Source: Anaerohalosphaeraceae bacterium (GTDB taxonomy: Bacteria; Planctomycetota; Phycisphaerae; Sedimentisphaerales; Anaerohalosphaeraceae). From it: DNA of 7,438 nucleotides. Shown one piece after another: positions 1 through 6,475 of this stretch (position 1 is its first letter; every line of letters begins with the position of its first letter). The translations under genes were made by a program, and so were the position numbers. Below the pieces are notes generated by a model, which saw nothing but the letters and a program-made list of their open reading frames with translations, was not told the DNA's origin and did no database searches. The DNA is taken from contig DAOVIC010000094.1 in the NCBI GenBank assembly GCA_030671565.1, forward strand, positions 1 through 7,438, read 5' to 3'.

Positions 1-1065
1 CAAAAGCCCTTCACTCGATTCATGTGCGGCACAAAGATCGGCACGCAACCCAAACTGGCAAAGCCTTTCCCCGGTCGCCTTGCCGATGACACCGATCCGA
101 ACATTTGCAAGCGTCCGTGAATCTAATCCGGCGTCAAAAAGCCGCATCATAAAATAACGTATTCCATTAGCACTCGTAAAGATCACCCAGTCAGTTTCGT
201 CCAGATGTGCGATCGCTTCATCGGCTGCTGCATAATCGTCTACAGCCATACAATCAATGATTCTCCGATGCACGATAGTTCCAAGATGCTTATATCGCTG
301 TGGATGATTTCCCAGCACAAGAATCCGCTGCTTTTTGGCAAACCACCCGAGTTTTTCGCTAAACCCTACAACCTCGCCAACAACAAATATCGCCGGCGGA
401 CGTATTTTCGCCTTTTTGGCAACCTCAAGAAAATCATCGAGCGTTCCCTTGAGCACCCGCTGGTCATACCACGTACCGTGTTCGACAGCAGCAATCTTAG
501 TATCTTTTGGCCAGCCGGCCCTTATCAGCGAAGCGATAATATTCTCAAGATTGCCGACGGACATAAGAAATATAACCGTCCCTGCCTTCGGTATCTCGAT
601 GGGTCGATCGTCGCCTTTTTTGCGATGACCGCTGACGATCGCTACGTTGTTCGTATAATCTCGATGTGTCGGAGGTATCCCTGCGTAGCATGGTGCAGAA
701 AGCGCACTGGTAACACCGGGGACAACCTCAAACTCAACCCCTGCCTTAAAACAATAGTCAGCTTCCTCACCGCCCCTGCCGAACAGGTAGCAATCGCCTC
801 CTTTAAGGCGCACCACGGTTTTCCCCTCCTTTGCCTTTTCAACAAGCAATGCGTTTATTTCATCCTGCGGATAAGTATGTTTTCCCGCAAACTTGCCAAC
901 CGAGATGATCTCTGCCCCTACCGGAGCAAAAGAAAGAAGCTCCATCGAAAGCAGATGATCGTAAAATATTACATCCGCCTCCTGCACGAGCCGCAATCCC
1001 TTCATCGTGATCAATTCAACATCACCGGGCCCGGCACCGACAAGATAAACTTTCCCATCAGACAT
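1..1065 (-). CDS. cobA-hemD: Fused uroporphyrinogen-III C-methyltransferase / uroporphyrinogen-III synthase (3' end beyond window)
   Basis: This bifunctional enzyme would close hydroxymethylbilane to uroporphyrinogen III (HemD part) and methylate it twice with SAM to precorrin-2 (CobA/SUMT part), feeding siroheme, Ahb-type heme and cobalamin. I translated the reverse strand: an open frame of 355 codons runs from the ATG at 1065 off the left edge without a stop. Residues 1-235 are the methyltransferase, with GAGPGD at 10-15, RLKGGD at 86-91 followed by FGRGGEE at 95-101, VVPGVTSA at 114-121, THRD at 133-136 and PPAIFVVGEVV at 223-233. From about residue 246 the synthase begins (RILVLG), with the typical FTSANG motif and a later IGVIGKAT segment; about 140 residues are probably missing. 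A purine-rich AAGGG lies 7 bases before the start. Oddities are Cys-Tyr in place of the usual Pro-Phe after GGD, and a short first synthase lobe. It diverges from the siroheme decarboxylase gene. The family call is firm. Confidence 0.93.
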   Translation of the reverse strand, partial: MSDGKVYLVGAGPGDVELITMKGLRLVQEADVIFYDHLLSMELLSFAPVGAEIISVGKFAGKHTYPQDEINALLVEKAKEGKTVVRLKGGDCYLFGRGGEEADYCFKAGVEFEVVPGVTSALSAPCYAGIPPTHRDYTNNVAIVSGHRKKGDDRPIEIPKAGTVIFLMSVGNLENIIASLIRAGWPKDTKIAAVEHGTWYDQRVLKGTLDDFLEVAKKAKIRPPAIFVVGEVVGFSEKLGWFAKKQRILVLGNHPQRYKHLGTIVHRRIIDCMAVDDYAAADEAIAHLDETDWVIFTSANGIRYFMMRLFDAGLDSRTLANVRIGVIGKATGERLCQFGLRADLCAAHESSEGLL

Positions 1066-1196
1066 ATATATCCCTTGCTTTAAATAGGCAAAAAAACAGC
1101 TTCTTACTAATCGTCAATAGTCTAAGCCTAAAAACCCCCTCCGTAAACCGAATATTCAAAAATAGTCTCAAATGCACAGTGAATACCGTTCTACTC

Positions 1197-1225
1197 TTGA
1201 CAACCCACCAACCCAAAACTATTAT
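1197..1225 (+). promoter_or_regulatory. Sigma-70-type promoter of the siroheme decarboxylase gene
   Basis: A perfect TTGACA (1197-1202) is followed after exactly 17 bases by TATTAT (1220-1225), one mismatch from the -10 consensus. Transcription would start near 1232 and leave a leader of about 29 bases before the ATG at 1261. It lies in the divergent spacer between this gene and cobA-hemD. I saw no equally good promoter for the minus-strand gene in the same spacer. This is a motif match only. Confidence 0.6.
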
Positions 1226-1260
1226 TATCCCGTAGAGCACGGACTTATAGAAAGTAAACG

Positions 1261-1719
1261 ATGGACGATCTGGACAAGCAAATTCTGCAGGAACTTCAGC
1301 ACAATTTCCCCGTAGAGCAGCGTCCATACGACAAAATTGCCAAAAAGATTGGCATCAGCCCGGACGAACTTTTCGAGAGGATCACAGCAATGCACGATTG
1401 CGGGCTTATCCGCCGCATCGGAGCGAGCCTCGACTCCCGCAAACTCGGCTTTGCCAGCACCCTCGCCGCGGTCCGAGTAAAACCCGATCTCGTCGAAAAA
1501 GCATCGGAAATAATATCCAGTTACCACGAAGTAACCCACAGCTATCTTCGCAGCGACAGTTATAACATCTGGTTTACCCTGATCGCGACAGAGACCGCAA
1601 GGATCGCCGAAATACTCGAAGAAATCCGCAACGCCCTCTCTCTAAGACCCGAAGACGTCCTAAACTTACCCGTAGAACGTCTTTTCAAGCTGGACGCCAG
1701 GTTCAAGTCGCCTAAATAG
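1261..1719 (+). CDS. ahbA/B: Siroheme decarboxylase subunit, AhbA/AhbB (NirDLGH) family
   Basis: Members of this Lrp/AsnC-related family form the cytoplasmic AhbA-AhbB complex, which decarboxylates siroheme to 12,18-didecarboxysiroheme in the alternative heme pathway; the same family serves heme d1 synthesis. The 152-residue protein is full length for the family. An N-terminal winged-helix region (about 5-52) keeps the family's RPY (21-23) and LIRRIGA (49-55) signatures. The decarboxylase domain has SRKLGF (59-64), HSYLR (93-97, in the place of the usual HNYLR) and YNIWFT (101-106), motifs that separate this family from ordinary Lrp regulators. The ribosome site is weak (AGAAAG, six bases before the ATG). 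The gene sits beside cobA-hemD, whose product makes the siroheme precursor. Only one subunit is encoded here, and I cannot tell A from B. A plain AsnC-type regulator is the alternative but fits the motifs less well. Confidence 0.87.
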   Translation: MDDLDKQILQELQHNFPVEQRPYDKIAKKIGISPDELFERITAMHDCGLIRRIGASLDSRKLGFASTLAAVRVKPDLVEKASEIISSYHEVTHSYLRSDSYNIWFTLIATETARIAEILEEIRNALSLRPEDVLNLPVERLFKLDARFKSPK

Positions 1720-2962
1720 CGTCAGAGAAAATCCTCTCTGCCCTGTGATCGCCTGTAATTTCAAACAGATTTCGCATTAACATAAGGCAGTAATATCTCC
1801 CTCTCTCGGTAAGTACAAACTTTCCCCCGTCATATCTCATCGCACCAACGGCAATGAGAAAACCCAGTTCCGCGCCCAATCCGATCCAGAAACGCGGGCC
1901 ATATTTTTTTCTGAAAACTTCAGCACTGACGTTATCCTCCAGCATCCCGATAAGAAGGTCATAACGCATCCGTTCGATCTTCGAAAACCTCCTGTAGGCT
2001 ACGACCGGATGCTTACCCTTTTCAAGAAGTTCGATATACTTCGGGATAGAAAAAGTATTCGAGTACATTGTCCCGTTGATGTAGCCCCACGAGCTCGCCC
2101 CGACCGCAGCATATTCGTCATGATCGATGATATATTCGTCGATGGCCCCTTTTTCACGGGCAAAACACCACACCGACTGCTGCTTATAAACCTGCCCAAG
2201 ATTGCCAACGATCAGCTTATAAAGCTCTTTTTCCCGCCGATAGTCCACTTTTCCGCATTTCTCAAAAAGCTCTTTTTTCTGCCCCTTAGAAACCATCAAA
2301 GGGTACCACGTAACCTGATCGACACATACTTTCTTAAGAGTCTCAATGTCCTGCATAAGCATATCGTTGCTTTGATCGGCAAAGTTGAATATCATATCCG
2401 CGTTTAACGTATCGAACATCCCCCCTATGGAAGAAAGTCTTTCGGCGACATCTTCCCCCGAACCATATTTCTTAAGGCGATCGGTACTTTTCAATATCTC
2501 ATTGTTAAACGACTGTACCCCCACAGAAAGCCGATTGGTCCCAGCAGTCTTAAGTATCCCCAGAATATCATCCGTAAGGTGGTTAGGATTAGTTTCGACA
2601 GAAAGGTGCTTTATCTCCCACAAGCTTTTGGCATAGTCAACAATCTCTGCCAGTTTCTCGGGCATCACCGTAGGCGTCCCGCCGCCGACATATATCGAAT
2701 CGAACCGAAATCCCTGTCGGTGATAAAGACCTATCTCTTTCTTTAACGCTTCAAAATACTTCAACGCCAAACAACGGTCGAATTTCACCTTCACAAAAGA
2801 ACAGTAAGGACAAAGCTCCTGACAAAACGGAATGTGTATATATAACAGGTAAGACTTATCTTGCCTGGCCGCGGCAAGTGAATCCGAATCATACTTATCA
2901 AAAGTCAAATAACGACGAGTACGCCTCGTACCAAAATATTTAAGAAATTTCTCTACAACCAT
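1712..2962 (-). CDS. HemN-like radical SAM protein (coproporphyrinogen-III-oxidase family)
   Basis: This is a cytoplasmic radical SAM enzyme of the HemN/HemW superfamily. Using the ATG at 2962, it has 416 residues. YIHIPFC leads into the cluster motif C47-x3-C51-x2-C54, followed by the SAM-binding GGGTPT (93-98), ETNPN (123-127) and RLSVGVQSFN (144-153), all family hallmarks. The C-terminal third resembles the HemN C-terminal domain (YAAVGASSWGYI, then a wing-like end). It is neither canonical HemN (which has CYFCGC around the cluster) nor clear HemW (no HNxxYW motif), so substrate and role are open; heme chaperone, oxidase-like and other porphyrin-linked roles are possible. Start choice: an upstream in-frame TTG at 2986 would add eight residues, but AGAAGGG abuts it with no spacing, whereas an AGG lies 10 bases before the 2962 ATG (7 before a GTG at 2965). 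Its 3' end overlaps the convergent siroheme decarboxylase gene by 8 bp. Confidence 0.85.
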   Translation of the reverse strand: MVVEKFLKYFGTRRTRRYLTFDKYDSDSLAAARQDKSYLLYIHIPFCQELCPYCSFVKVKFDRCLALKYFEALKKEIGLYHRQGFRFDSIYVGGGTPTVMPEKLAEIVDYAKSLWEIKHLSVETNPNHLTDDILGILKTAGTNRLSVGVQSFNNEILKSTDRLKKYGSGEDVAERLSSIGGMFDTLNADMIFNFADQSNDMLMQDIETLKKVCVDQVTWYPLMVSKGQKKELFEKCGKVDYRREKELYKLIVGNLGQVYKQQSVWCFAREKGAIDEYIIDHDEYAAVGASSWGYINGTMYSNTFSIPKYIELLEKGKHPVVAYRRFSKIERMRYDLLIGMLEDNVSAEVFRKKYGPRFWIGLGAELGFLIAVGAMRYDGGKFVLTERGRYYCLMLMRNLFEITGDHRAERIFSDAI

Positions 2963-3009
2963 CACAAAAAAACCTGCCAAATCCAACCCTTCTGCCTGCT
3001 GCCTGATTC

Positions 3010-3038
3010 ATAGTATTTCAGTTACCGCTCTTACACAA
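3010..3038 (-). promoter_or_regulatory. Possible weak promoter of the HemN-like gene
   Basis: Read on the minus strand, TTGTGT (3038-3033) and TACTAT (3015-3010) are separated by 17 bases and lie about 48 bases before the chosen start. Each box matches the sigma-70 consensus only partly (3 of 6 and 4 of 6), so this is a tentative assignment supported mainly by spacing and position. Confidence 0.22.
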
Positions 3039-3178
3039 GTTTTAAGTCAGATAATGCAATATATCGCGGACCAATACCAACAATTAAAGGGCATTGAGGG
3101 CCATTTAAGCAGCAGCGTATTGCCGCCCGGCACGATAAATCCTTGAGTTACGGGAACCTCTAAATAAAAAAAATTGGG

Positions 3179-3213
3179 CTTGCATAATCGGCCTCTATAG
3201 GCTCTAATGCAAG
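3179..3213. repeat. Inverted repeat CTTGCAT-N21-ATGCAAG upstream of the pump operon
   Basis: CTTGCAT (3179-3185) and ATGCAAG (3207-3213) are exact inverted copies separated by 21 bases. Inside, GCCT (3191-3194) and AGGC (3199-3202) form a smaller stem, so an imperfect hairpin is possible. The repeat lies about 85 bases before the first pump gene. On the plus strand its arms cover a candidate -35 (TTGCAT, 3180-3185) and flank a candidate -10 (TCTAAT, 3203-3208) with 17-base spacing, as an operator would. On the minus strand it is followed by CCCAA and eight T, resembling an intrinsic terminator, though no gene there obviously needs one. Confidence 0.4.
3180..3208 (+). promoter_or_regulatory. 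Candidate promoter of the Rnf/Nqr-like operon
   Basis: TTGCAT (3180-3185) and TCTAAT (3203-3208) are 17 bases apart. The -10 matches consensus at five of six positions and the -35 at three. Transcription would begin near 3215, giving a leader of about 80 bases rich in T and A. Other AT-rich hexamers nearer the gene (for example TATAAC at 3254) lack a partner at good spacing. Confidence is low because the -35 is poor. Confidence 0.3.
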
Positions 3214-3296
3214 ACTTTGGATTTTTCGTTACTTTTTTTGCAAATAAGCCGCATATAACTGACAATATATTCTAAGTATAAGAGAAGTTATAAAAA

Positions 3297-4775
3297 ATGA
3301 CGCCTGAACAAAAGAAATTCGCCAAAGGCTATAAATTCAACAATTTTGAAGGGCAGCCAGAGGCAAAATTAATCCAACAGGACATCCCCTCAACGGTGAC
3401 CATACCTCTAAAGCAGGGCTTTGGCGATGAGGTACCGCCTATTGTCGAAATCGGCCAGACCGTAAAAACAGGCCAGATAATCGCAAGGGATGACGAATCC
3501 ATCTCGAATCCCGTCCACAGTTCCATCAACGGCAAAGTCGCAGCAATAGAAAAAATCGACTATATGGGCCAGGAAACAACCGTCATTATTATCGAATTTA
3601 ACGGCAATGACAGCTTTGAGCCTTTGCACAAAGCATCGCTCAGATGGAAAGATATGTCTGCTGATAAAATTGATGAGTTGGTTTATCTCTCAGGTGCAGC
3701 ATCCTCAGGCGATTCGGGCATACCCACAAAATTCAACAGTTCTTCGATTACGCCGGACCAGGTTGAAAACGTTATCATTCAGGGCATCGCTTCAGAGATC
3801 CACAACATATCACTGGAGATACTTCTAAAGGGCAAGATACTCTCTCACTTTACGATCGGCCTGAAGATACTGCAAAAGCTGATGCCAAAAGCAAAGTTTC
3901 ACATGGTTTTGGATGAATCGCAAAATAGAACTATCTCAAAAGCATTGCAGTTGATGTCCCCCGGTAAAAACATCGATGTTGTCACAGTGCCGCGTAAATA
4001 CCCACTCCATCGCGATGAAGTACTGATTCCCCTGCTTCTCGGAAAAAAAATCCCGCATGGTTATTCCTCTGCAAATATCGGCGCGATCGTATTGGATATC
4101 GCCGCGGTGCTTGCAGTCTATGATGCTGTAATGGAAGGAAAGCCTATAATAGAAAAAACTATAGCTCTCTGCGGACCCGGCTTAAAGGAACATACACATG
4201 TAAATGCAAGGATCGGCACTTCACTCGAAGACATACTAAATAGCCGAACATACCCCGAAAAAGATATTCGTCTGGTCGAAAACAGCTGCCTTACAGGAAA
4301 GACTCTCTCAGATATGTCGCTGCCGATCAGCCGTACCTTTAGTACCATAATCGCGCTTACAGAAGGAACAGAAAGAGAGTTCCTTTCATTCGTACGCCCC
4401 GGAATCAACAAGGATTCTTTTTCACGCGTATTTCTTTCATCATTGTTTGAGGGCCTAAGCCCCAGGATCAAGAAGGGATGTGACACAAACCTTCACGGTG
4501 AAGTAAGGCCCTGTATCTCTTGCGGTTTCTGCGAGGATGTATGCCCCGCAAAACTGATTCCGCACCTGCTCTTTCATCAGGTGCAGAACGATGTTATTGA
4601 CAAGTTATTAATAAATTACAAGATCTTCGACTGCATTGACTGCAATCTCTGCAGTTATGTATGTACTTCGAAGATCCCGCTGGCAAAATATATAAAAGAT
4701 GGCAAGGGCAAACTGATAGATGAAGGTCTAACCTGTCCCGAGCCAAATTTCCCACTTAAAGGAACGCAACACTAG
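3297..4775 (+). CDS. rnfC: RnfC/NqrA-like peripheral subunit with two [4Fe-4S] clusters
   Basis: This should be the cytoplasmic electron-entry subunit of an Rnf/Nqr-type ion-pumping oxidoreductase. The 492-residue protein starts with a barrel-sandwich domain (about 20-105; GQTVKTGQII and HSSINGKV are typical). A Rossmann-like middle follows, with an RnfC-like stretch containing YP, LLLGKKIP, VLAVYDAV and GKPIIEK. An SLBB-like part carries NARIGTSLEDIL. Near the C-terminus are two ferredoxin motifs: C406, C409, C412, C416 and C446, C449, C452, C456. Those eight cysteines are usual for RnfC and absent as a set from classical NqrA. Yet the RnfC NADH/FMN signatures are eroded: residues 138-145 read GDSGIPTK where RnfC has GGAGFPT, and 160-168 read IIQGIASEI with no ECEP motif. 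The N-terminal GGIHPP-like motif of RnfC is also missing. It is the first operon gene, 60 bp before the next. Confidence 0.82.
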   Translation: MTPEQKKFAKGYKFNNFEGQPEAKLIQQDIPSTVTIPLKQGFGDEVPPIVEIGQTVKTGQIIARDDESISNPVHSSINGKVAAIEKIDYMGQETTVIIIEFNGNDSFEPLHKASLRWKDMSADKIDELVYLSGAASSGDSGIPTKFNSSSITPDQVENVIIQGIASEIHNISLEILLKGKILSHFTIGLKILQKLMPKAKFHMVLDESQNRTISKALQLMSPGKNIDVVTVPRKYPLHRDEVLIPLLLGKKIPHGYSSANIGAIVLDIAAVLAVYDAVMEGKPIIEKTIALCGPGLKEHTHVNARIGTSLEDILNSRTYPEKDIRLVENSCLTGKTLSDMSLPISRTFSTIIALTEGTEREFLSFVRPGINKDSFSRVFLSSLFEGLSPRIKKGCDTNLHGEVRPCISCGFCEDVCPAKLIPHLLFHQVQNDVIDKLLINYKIFDCIDCNLCSYVCTSKIPLAKYIKDGKGKLIDEGLTCPEPNFPLKGTQH

Positions 4776-4835
4776 CCAGCAGCTGCAAACGGTATCGCCG
4801 GAAATATAGAACAAATACAGAGGTATTACTCTATT

Positions 4836-5864
4836 ATGAAACTAGTCAGGTCAATATTCGAAAAATTACACGGTATGCGTGCCTTAGATAAAATAAGGCC
4901 GGTCATCGATGCCGCTGACGCAGGCGCCTTCGGTACCGGTGAGATCACAGAGGGCACCCCACACATCCTTGACTGCGTCGACATAAAAAGATACATGTCG
5001 CTGGTCATTGTCGCCCTCATCCCAGCCACATTAGTATCAATCTTATTTTACGGCTTCGATGCCATCAGGATCATCGCAGTATCATACGCGGTGGGAGGTG
5101 CGGTAGAAGTCATCTTCGCCATCGTCAGAAAGCATGACATCCACGAAGGTTTTTTAATCACCGGACTGATCTTTCCGCTGGTACTTCCACCGACAACCCC
5201 ATCATGGATGGTCGCGGTAGGCGTAGTATTCGGAACGATGTTCGGGAAAGAAATGTTCGGCGGAACTGGAAGAAACATATTCAACCCGGCACTCGTCGGA
5301 AGATTGTTCATTACGATCGCCTTCCCAGCGAGAATGACGACTAACTGGCTGATGCCTTTCGCCGACGCTGTCACAGCCGCAACACCGCTGTCTGTCTTTA
5401 AAACCGAAGGTACATTAGCTTCTGTCACTGACCTCCTCATCGGCAATACCGCCGGCAGCATGGGCGAAACATGCAGAATAGTCATCATTCTCGGCGGAAT
5501 CTTCCTGATACTGACAAAGGTCAGTAATTGGCGAGTACCCGTTTGCTATATCGCCACGGTTTTTCTCTTTGCCCTTGCCGGCAACCATTTCCTCCCCGAG
5601 AGAATAGCTCCTCCTGTCTTCCAGGTATTTGCCGGCGGCCTTCTCTTCGGTGCATTTTTCATGGCAACGGACCCCGTAACTTCACCATTTACACGCCCAG
5701 GAAAATACATCTTTGGTATTTCCTGCGGAATATTAACCGTGCTGATCCGAAGTTTTTCCGGATACGTAGAAGGTGTTATGTTCAGCATAGTTATAATGAA
5801 CGCGTTTACCCCGCTAATTGATCAGATCGTTTTGATGTTCAAATATAGACCGGCAAAGGCATGA
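4836..5864 (+). CDS. nqrB: NqrB/RnfD membrane subunit, covalent-FMN site
   Basis: This integral membrane subunit carries covalently bound FMN and forms part of the ion pathway in Nqr and Rnf complexes. The 342-residue protein has an NqrB-like soluble N-terminus (GTGEITEGTPHILDCVDIKR, 33-52) and then about nine or ten hydrophobic segments. KEMFGGTGRNIFNPAL (138-153) is Nqr-like. DAVTAATPL (177-185) is the flavinylation motif, so T183 is the predicted FMN threonine. GSMGET (207-212), NWRVP (231-235) and FFMATDPVTSP (274-284) are shared, with the second half closer to RnfD. At 342 residues it is nearer RnfD in length than the 400-plus of typical NqrB. A GAGG lies 12 bases before the ATG, a rather long spacing. 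Its stop overlaps the next start as ATGA. The superfamily is certain; Nqr versus Rnf naming is less so. Confidence 0.9.
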   Translation: MKLVRSIFEKLHGMRALDKIRPVIDAADAGAFGTGEITEGTPHILDCVDIKRYMSLVIVALIPATLVSILFYGFDAIRIIAVSYAVGGAVEVIFAIVRKHDIHEGFLITGLIFPLVLPPTTPSWMVAVGVVFGTMFGKEMFGGTGRNIFNPALVGRLFITIAFPARMTTNWLMPFADAVTAATPLSVFKTEGTLASVTDLLIGNTAGSMGETCRIVIILGGIFLILTKVSNWRVPVCYIATVFLFALAGNHFLPERIAPPVFQVFAGGLLFGAFFMATDPVTSPFTRPGKYIFGISCGILTVLIRSFSGYVEGVMFSIVIMNAFTPLIDQIVLMFKYRPAKA

Positions 5865-6475
5865 AAGATAAAATAAAAATGATTTTGTTCGTCCTTTTTC
5901 TTGGCGCAATACTGACAACGGCTCTGGTAAGTGTTGATGCGATCACATCGCCTTACATAGCGGCGAACCAGAAAAAGAAGCTGCAGGAAAGCGTACTTGA
6001 CGCAGCCGGTATCGAATATACCAAAGAAAACCGCGAGCAGGTGTTTGCCGAATCGATCGAAGCAAAGTTTTTTCCTGAAAATTTGCAGCCTGAAGACGCT
6101 ACAGAGGACAAAAAACTGAAATACTATGTCACCGTAAGCAACCAGGTTGTTTTTGAATTTCATGGCAACGGATTGCAAGGCCCGGTTCATGGTGCTATTG
6201 CCCTTATGGACGACCTGGAGACCATTAAAGCGATCACTATTATTAAGCAGGACGAAACCCCCGGGCTGGGCGGTAGAATTGCAGAGGCTGAATTTCTCAA
6301 CACTTTCAAAAATAAGAAGATTTCGCCTGAACTTAGGATAGTAGGTGAGGGTAAATCTAGTGGTGTCAACGAGGTGGATGGTATTACCGGGGCTACGCTA
6401 AGCTGCAATGCGCTCCAGGACATAATAAACAGTGAATCACAGAAATATATACCGGCTATAAAGGAAATCAGATAA
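5861..6475 (+). CDS. nqrC: NqrC/RnfG FMN-carrying subunit
   Basis: This subunit has one N-terminal membrane anchor (about residues 7-29) and a periplasmic FMN-binding domain that relays electrons within the pump. Within its 204 residues, ETPGLGG (132-138) is the family hallmark, and DGITGATLS (173-181) is the S/T-G-A-T flavinylation motif with T179 as the expected FMN attachment point. GNGLQGPVHGAIAL (102-115) and the DDLETIK segment are closer to NqrC than to RnfG, but the length matches RnfG better (NqrC is usually near 260). The start overlaps the nqrB stop by four bases, implying translational coupling. The AAAGG just before it is only one base from the ATG, and an in-frame ATG at 5879 is possible but has no better ribosome site. 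Covalent flavin requires the transferase ApbE, not seen in this window. Confidence 0.9.
   Translation: MKDKIKMILFVLFLGAILTTALVSVDAITSPYIAANQKKKLQESVLDAAGIEYTKENREQVFAESIEAKFFPENLQPEDATEDKKLKYYVTVSNQVVFEFHGNGLQGPVHGAIALMDDLETIKAITIIKQDETPGLGGRIAEAEFLNTFKNKKISPELRIVGEGKSSGVNEVDGITGATLSCNALQDIINSESQKYIPAIKEIR

Larger units (their letters stand above)
2963..3296. other. Intergenic regulatory region between the HemN-like gene and the ion-pump operon
   Basis: This stretch of about 330 bp separates two divergent genes and holds no convincing coding frame. It is AT-rich toward the operon side. It contains a weak candidate minus-strand promoter near 3010-3038, an inverted repeat at 3179-3213, poly-A and poly-T tracts (3163-3175 and 3231-3239), and a partial Shine-Dalgarno AGAGAAG (3281-3287) nine bases before the operon's first ATG. 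The remaining sequence, roughly 3040-3160, shows nothing I can name. Confidence 0.6.

Noticed and set aside
205..1083. Long plus-strand open frame of 292 codons
   Set aside because: It lies wholly over the minus-strand cobA-hemD frame, whose translation has clear family motifs; the plus-strand product has none.
1229..1318. 11-bp direct repeat CCCGTAGAGCA at 1229-1239 and 1308-1318
   Set aside because: One copy encodes Pro-Val-Glu-Gln inside the decarboxylase gene; two copies with no third good match suggest chance.
1261..1719. Annotation as an ordinary Lrp/AsnC transcription regulator
   Set aside because: The HSYLR and YNIWFT motifs and the neighbouring cobA-hemD point to siroheme decarboxylase, although residual DNA binding cannot be excluded.
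2993..3005. CTGCCTG-type short repeat before the HemN-like gene
   Set aside because: Only two short overlapping units; no array or structure.
3174..3185. Possible sigma-54 promoter (TTGGG...TTGCAT)
   Set aside because: The GG and GC elements are far too close for the required -24/-12 spacing.
3047..3265. 72-codon minus-strand open frame in the intergenic region
   Set aside because: No family resemblance, no ribosome site, and it runs across the AT-rich regulatory stretch and inverted repeat.
5048..5488. 146-codon minus-strand open frame inside nqrB
   Set aside because: It is a shadow of the nqrB coding frame, which has unambiguous family motifs.
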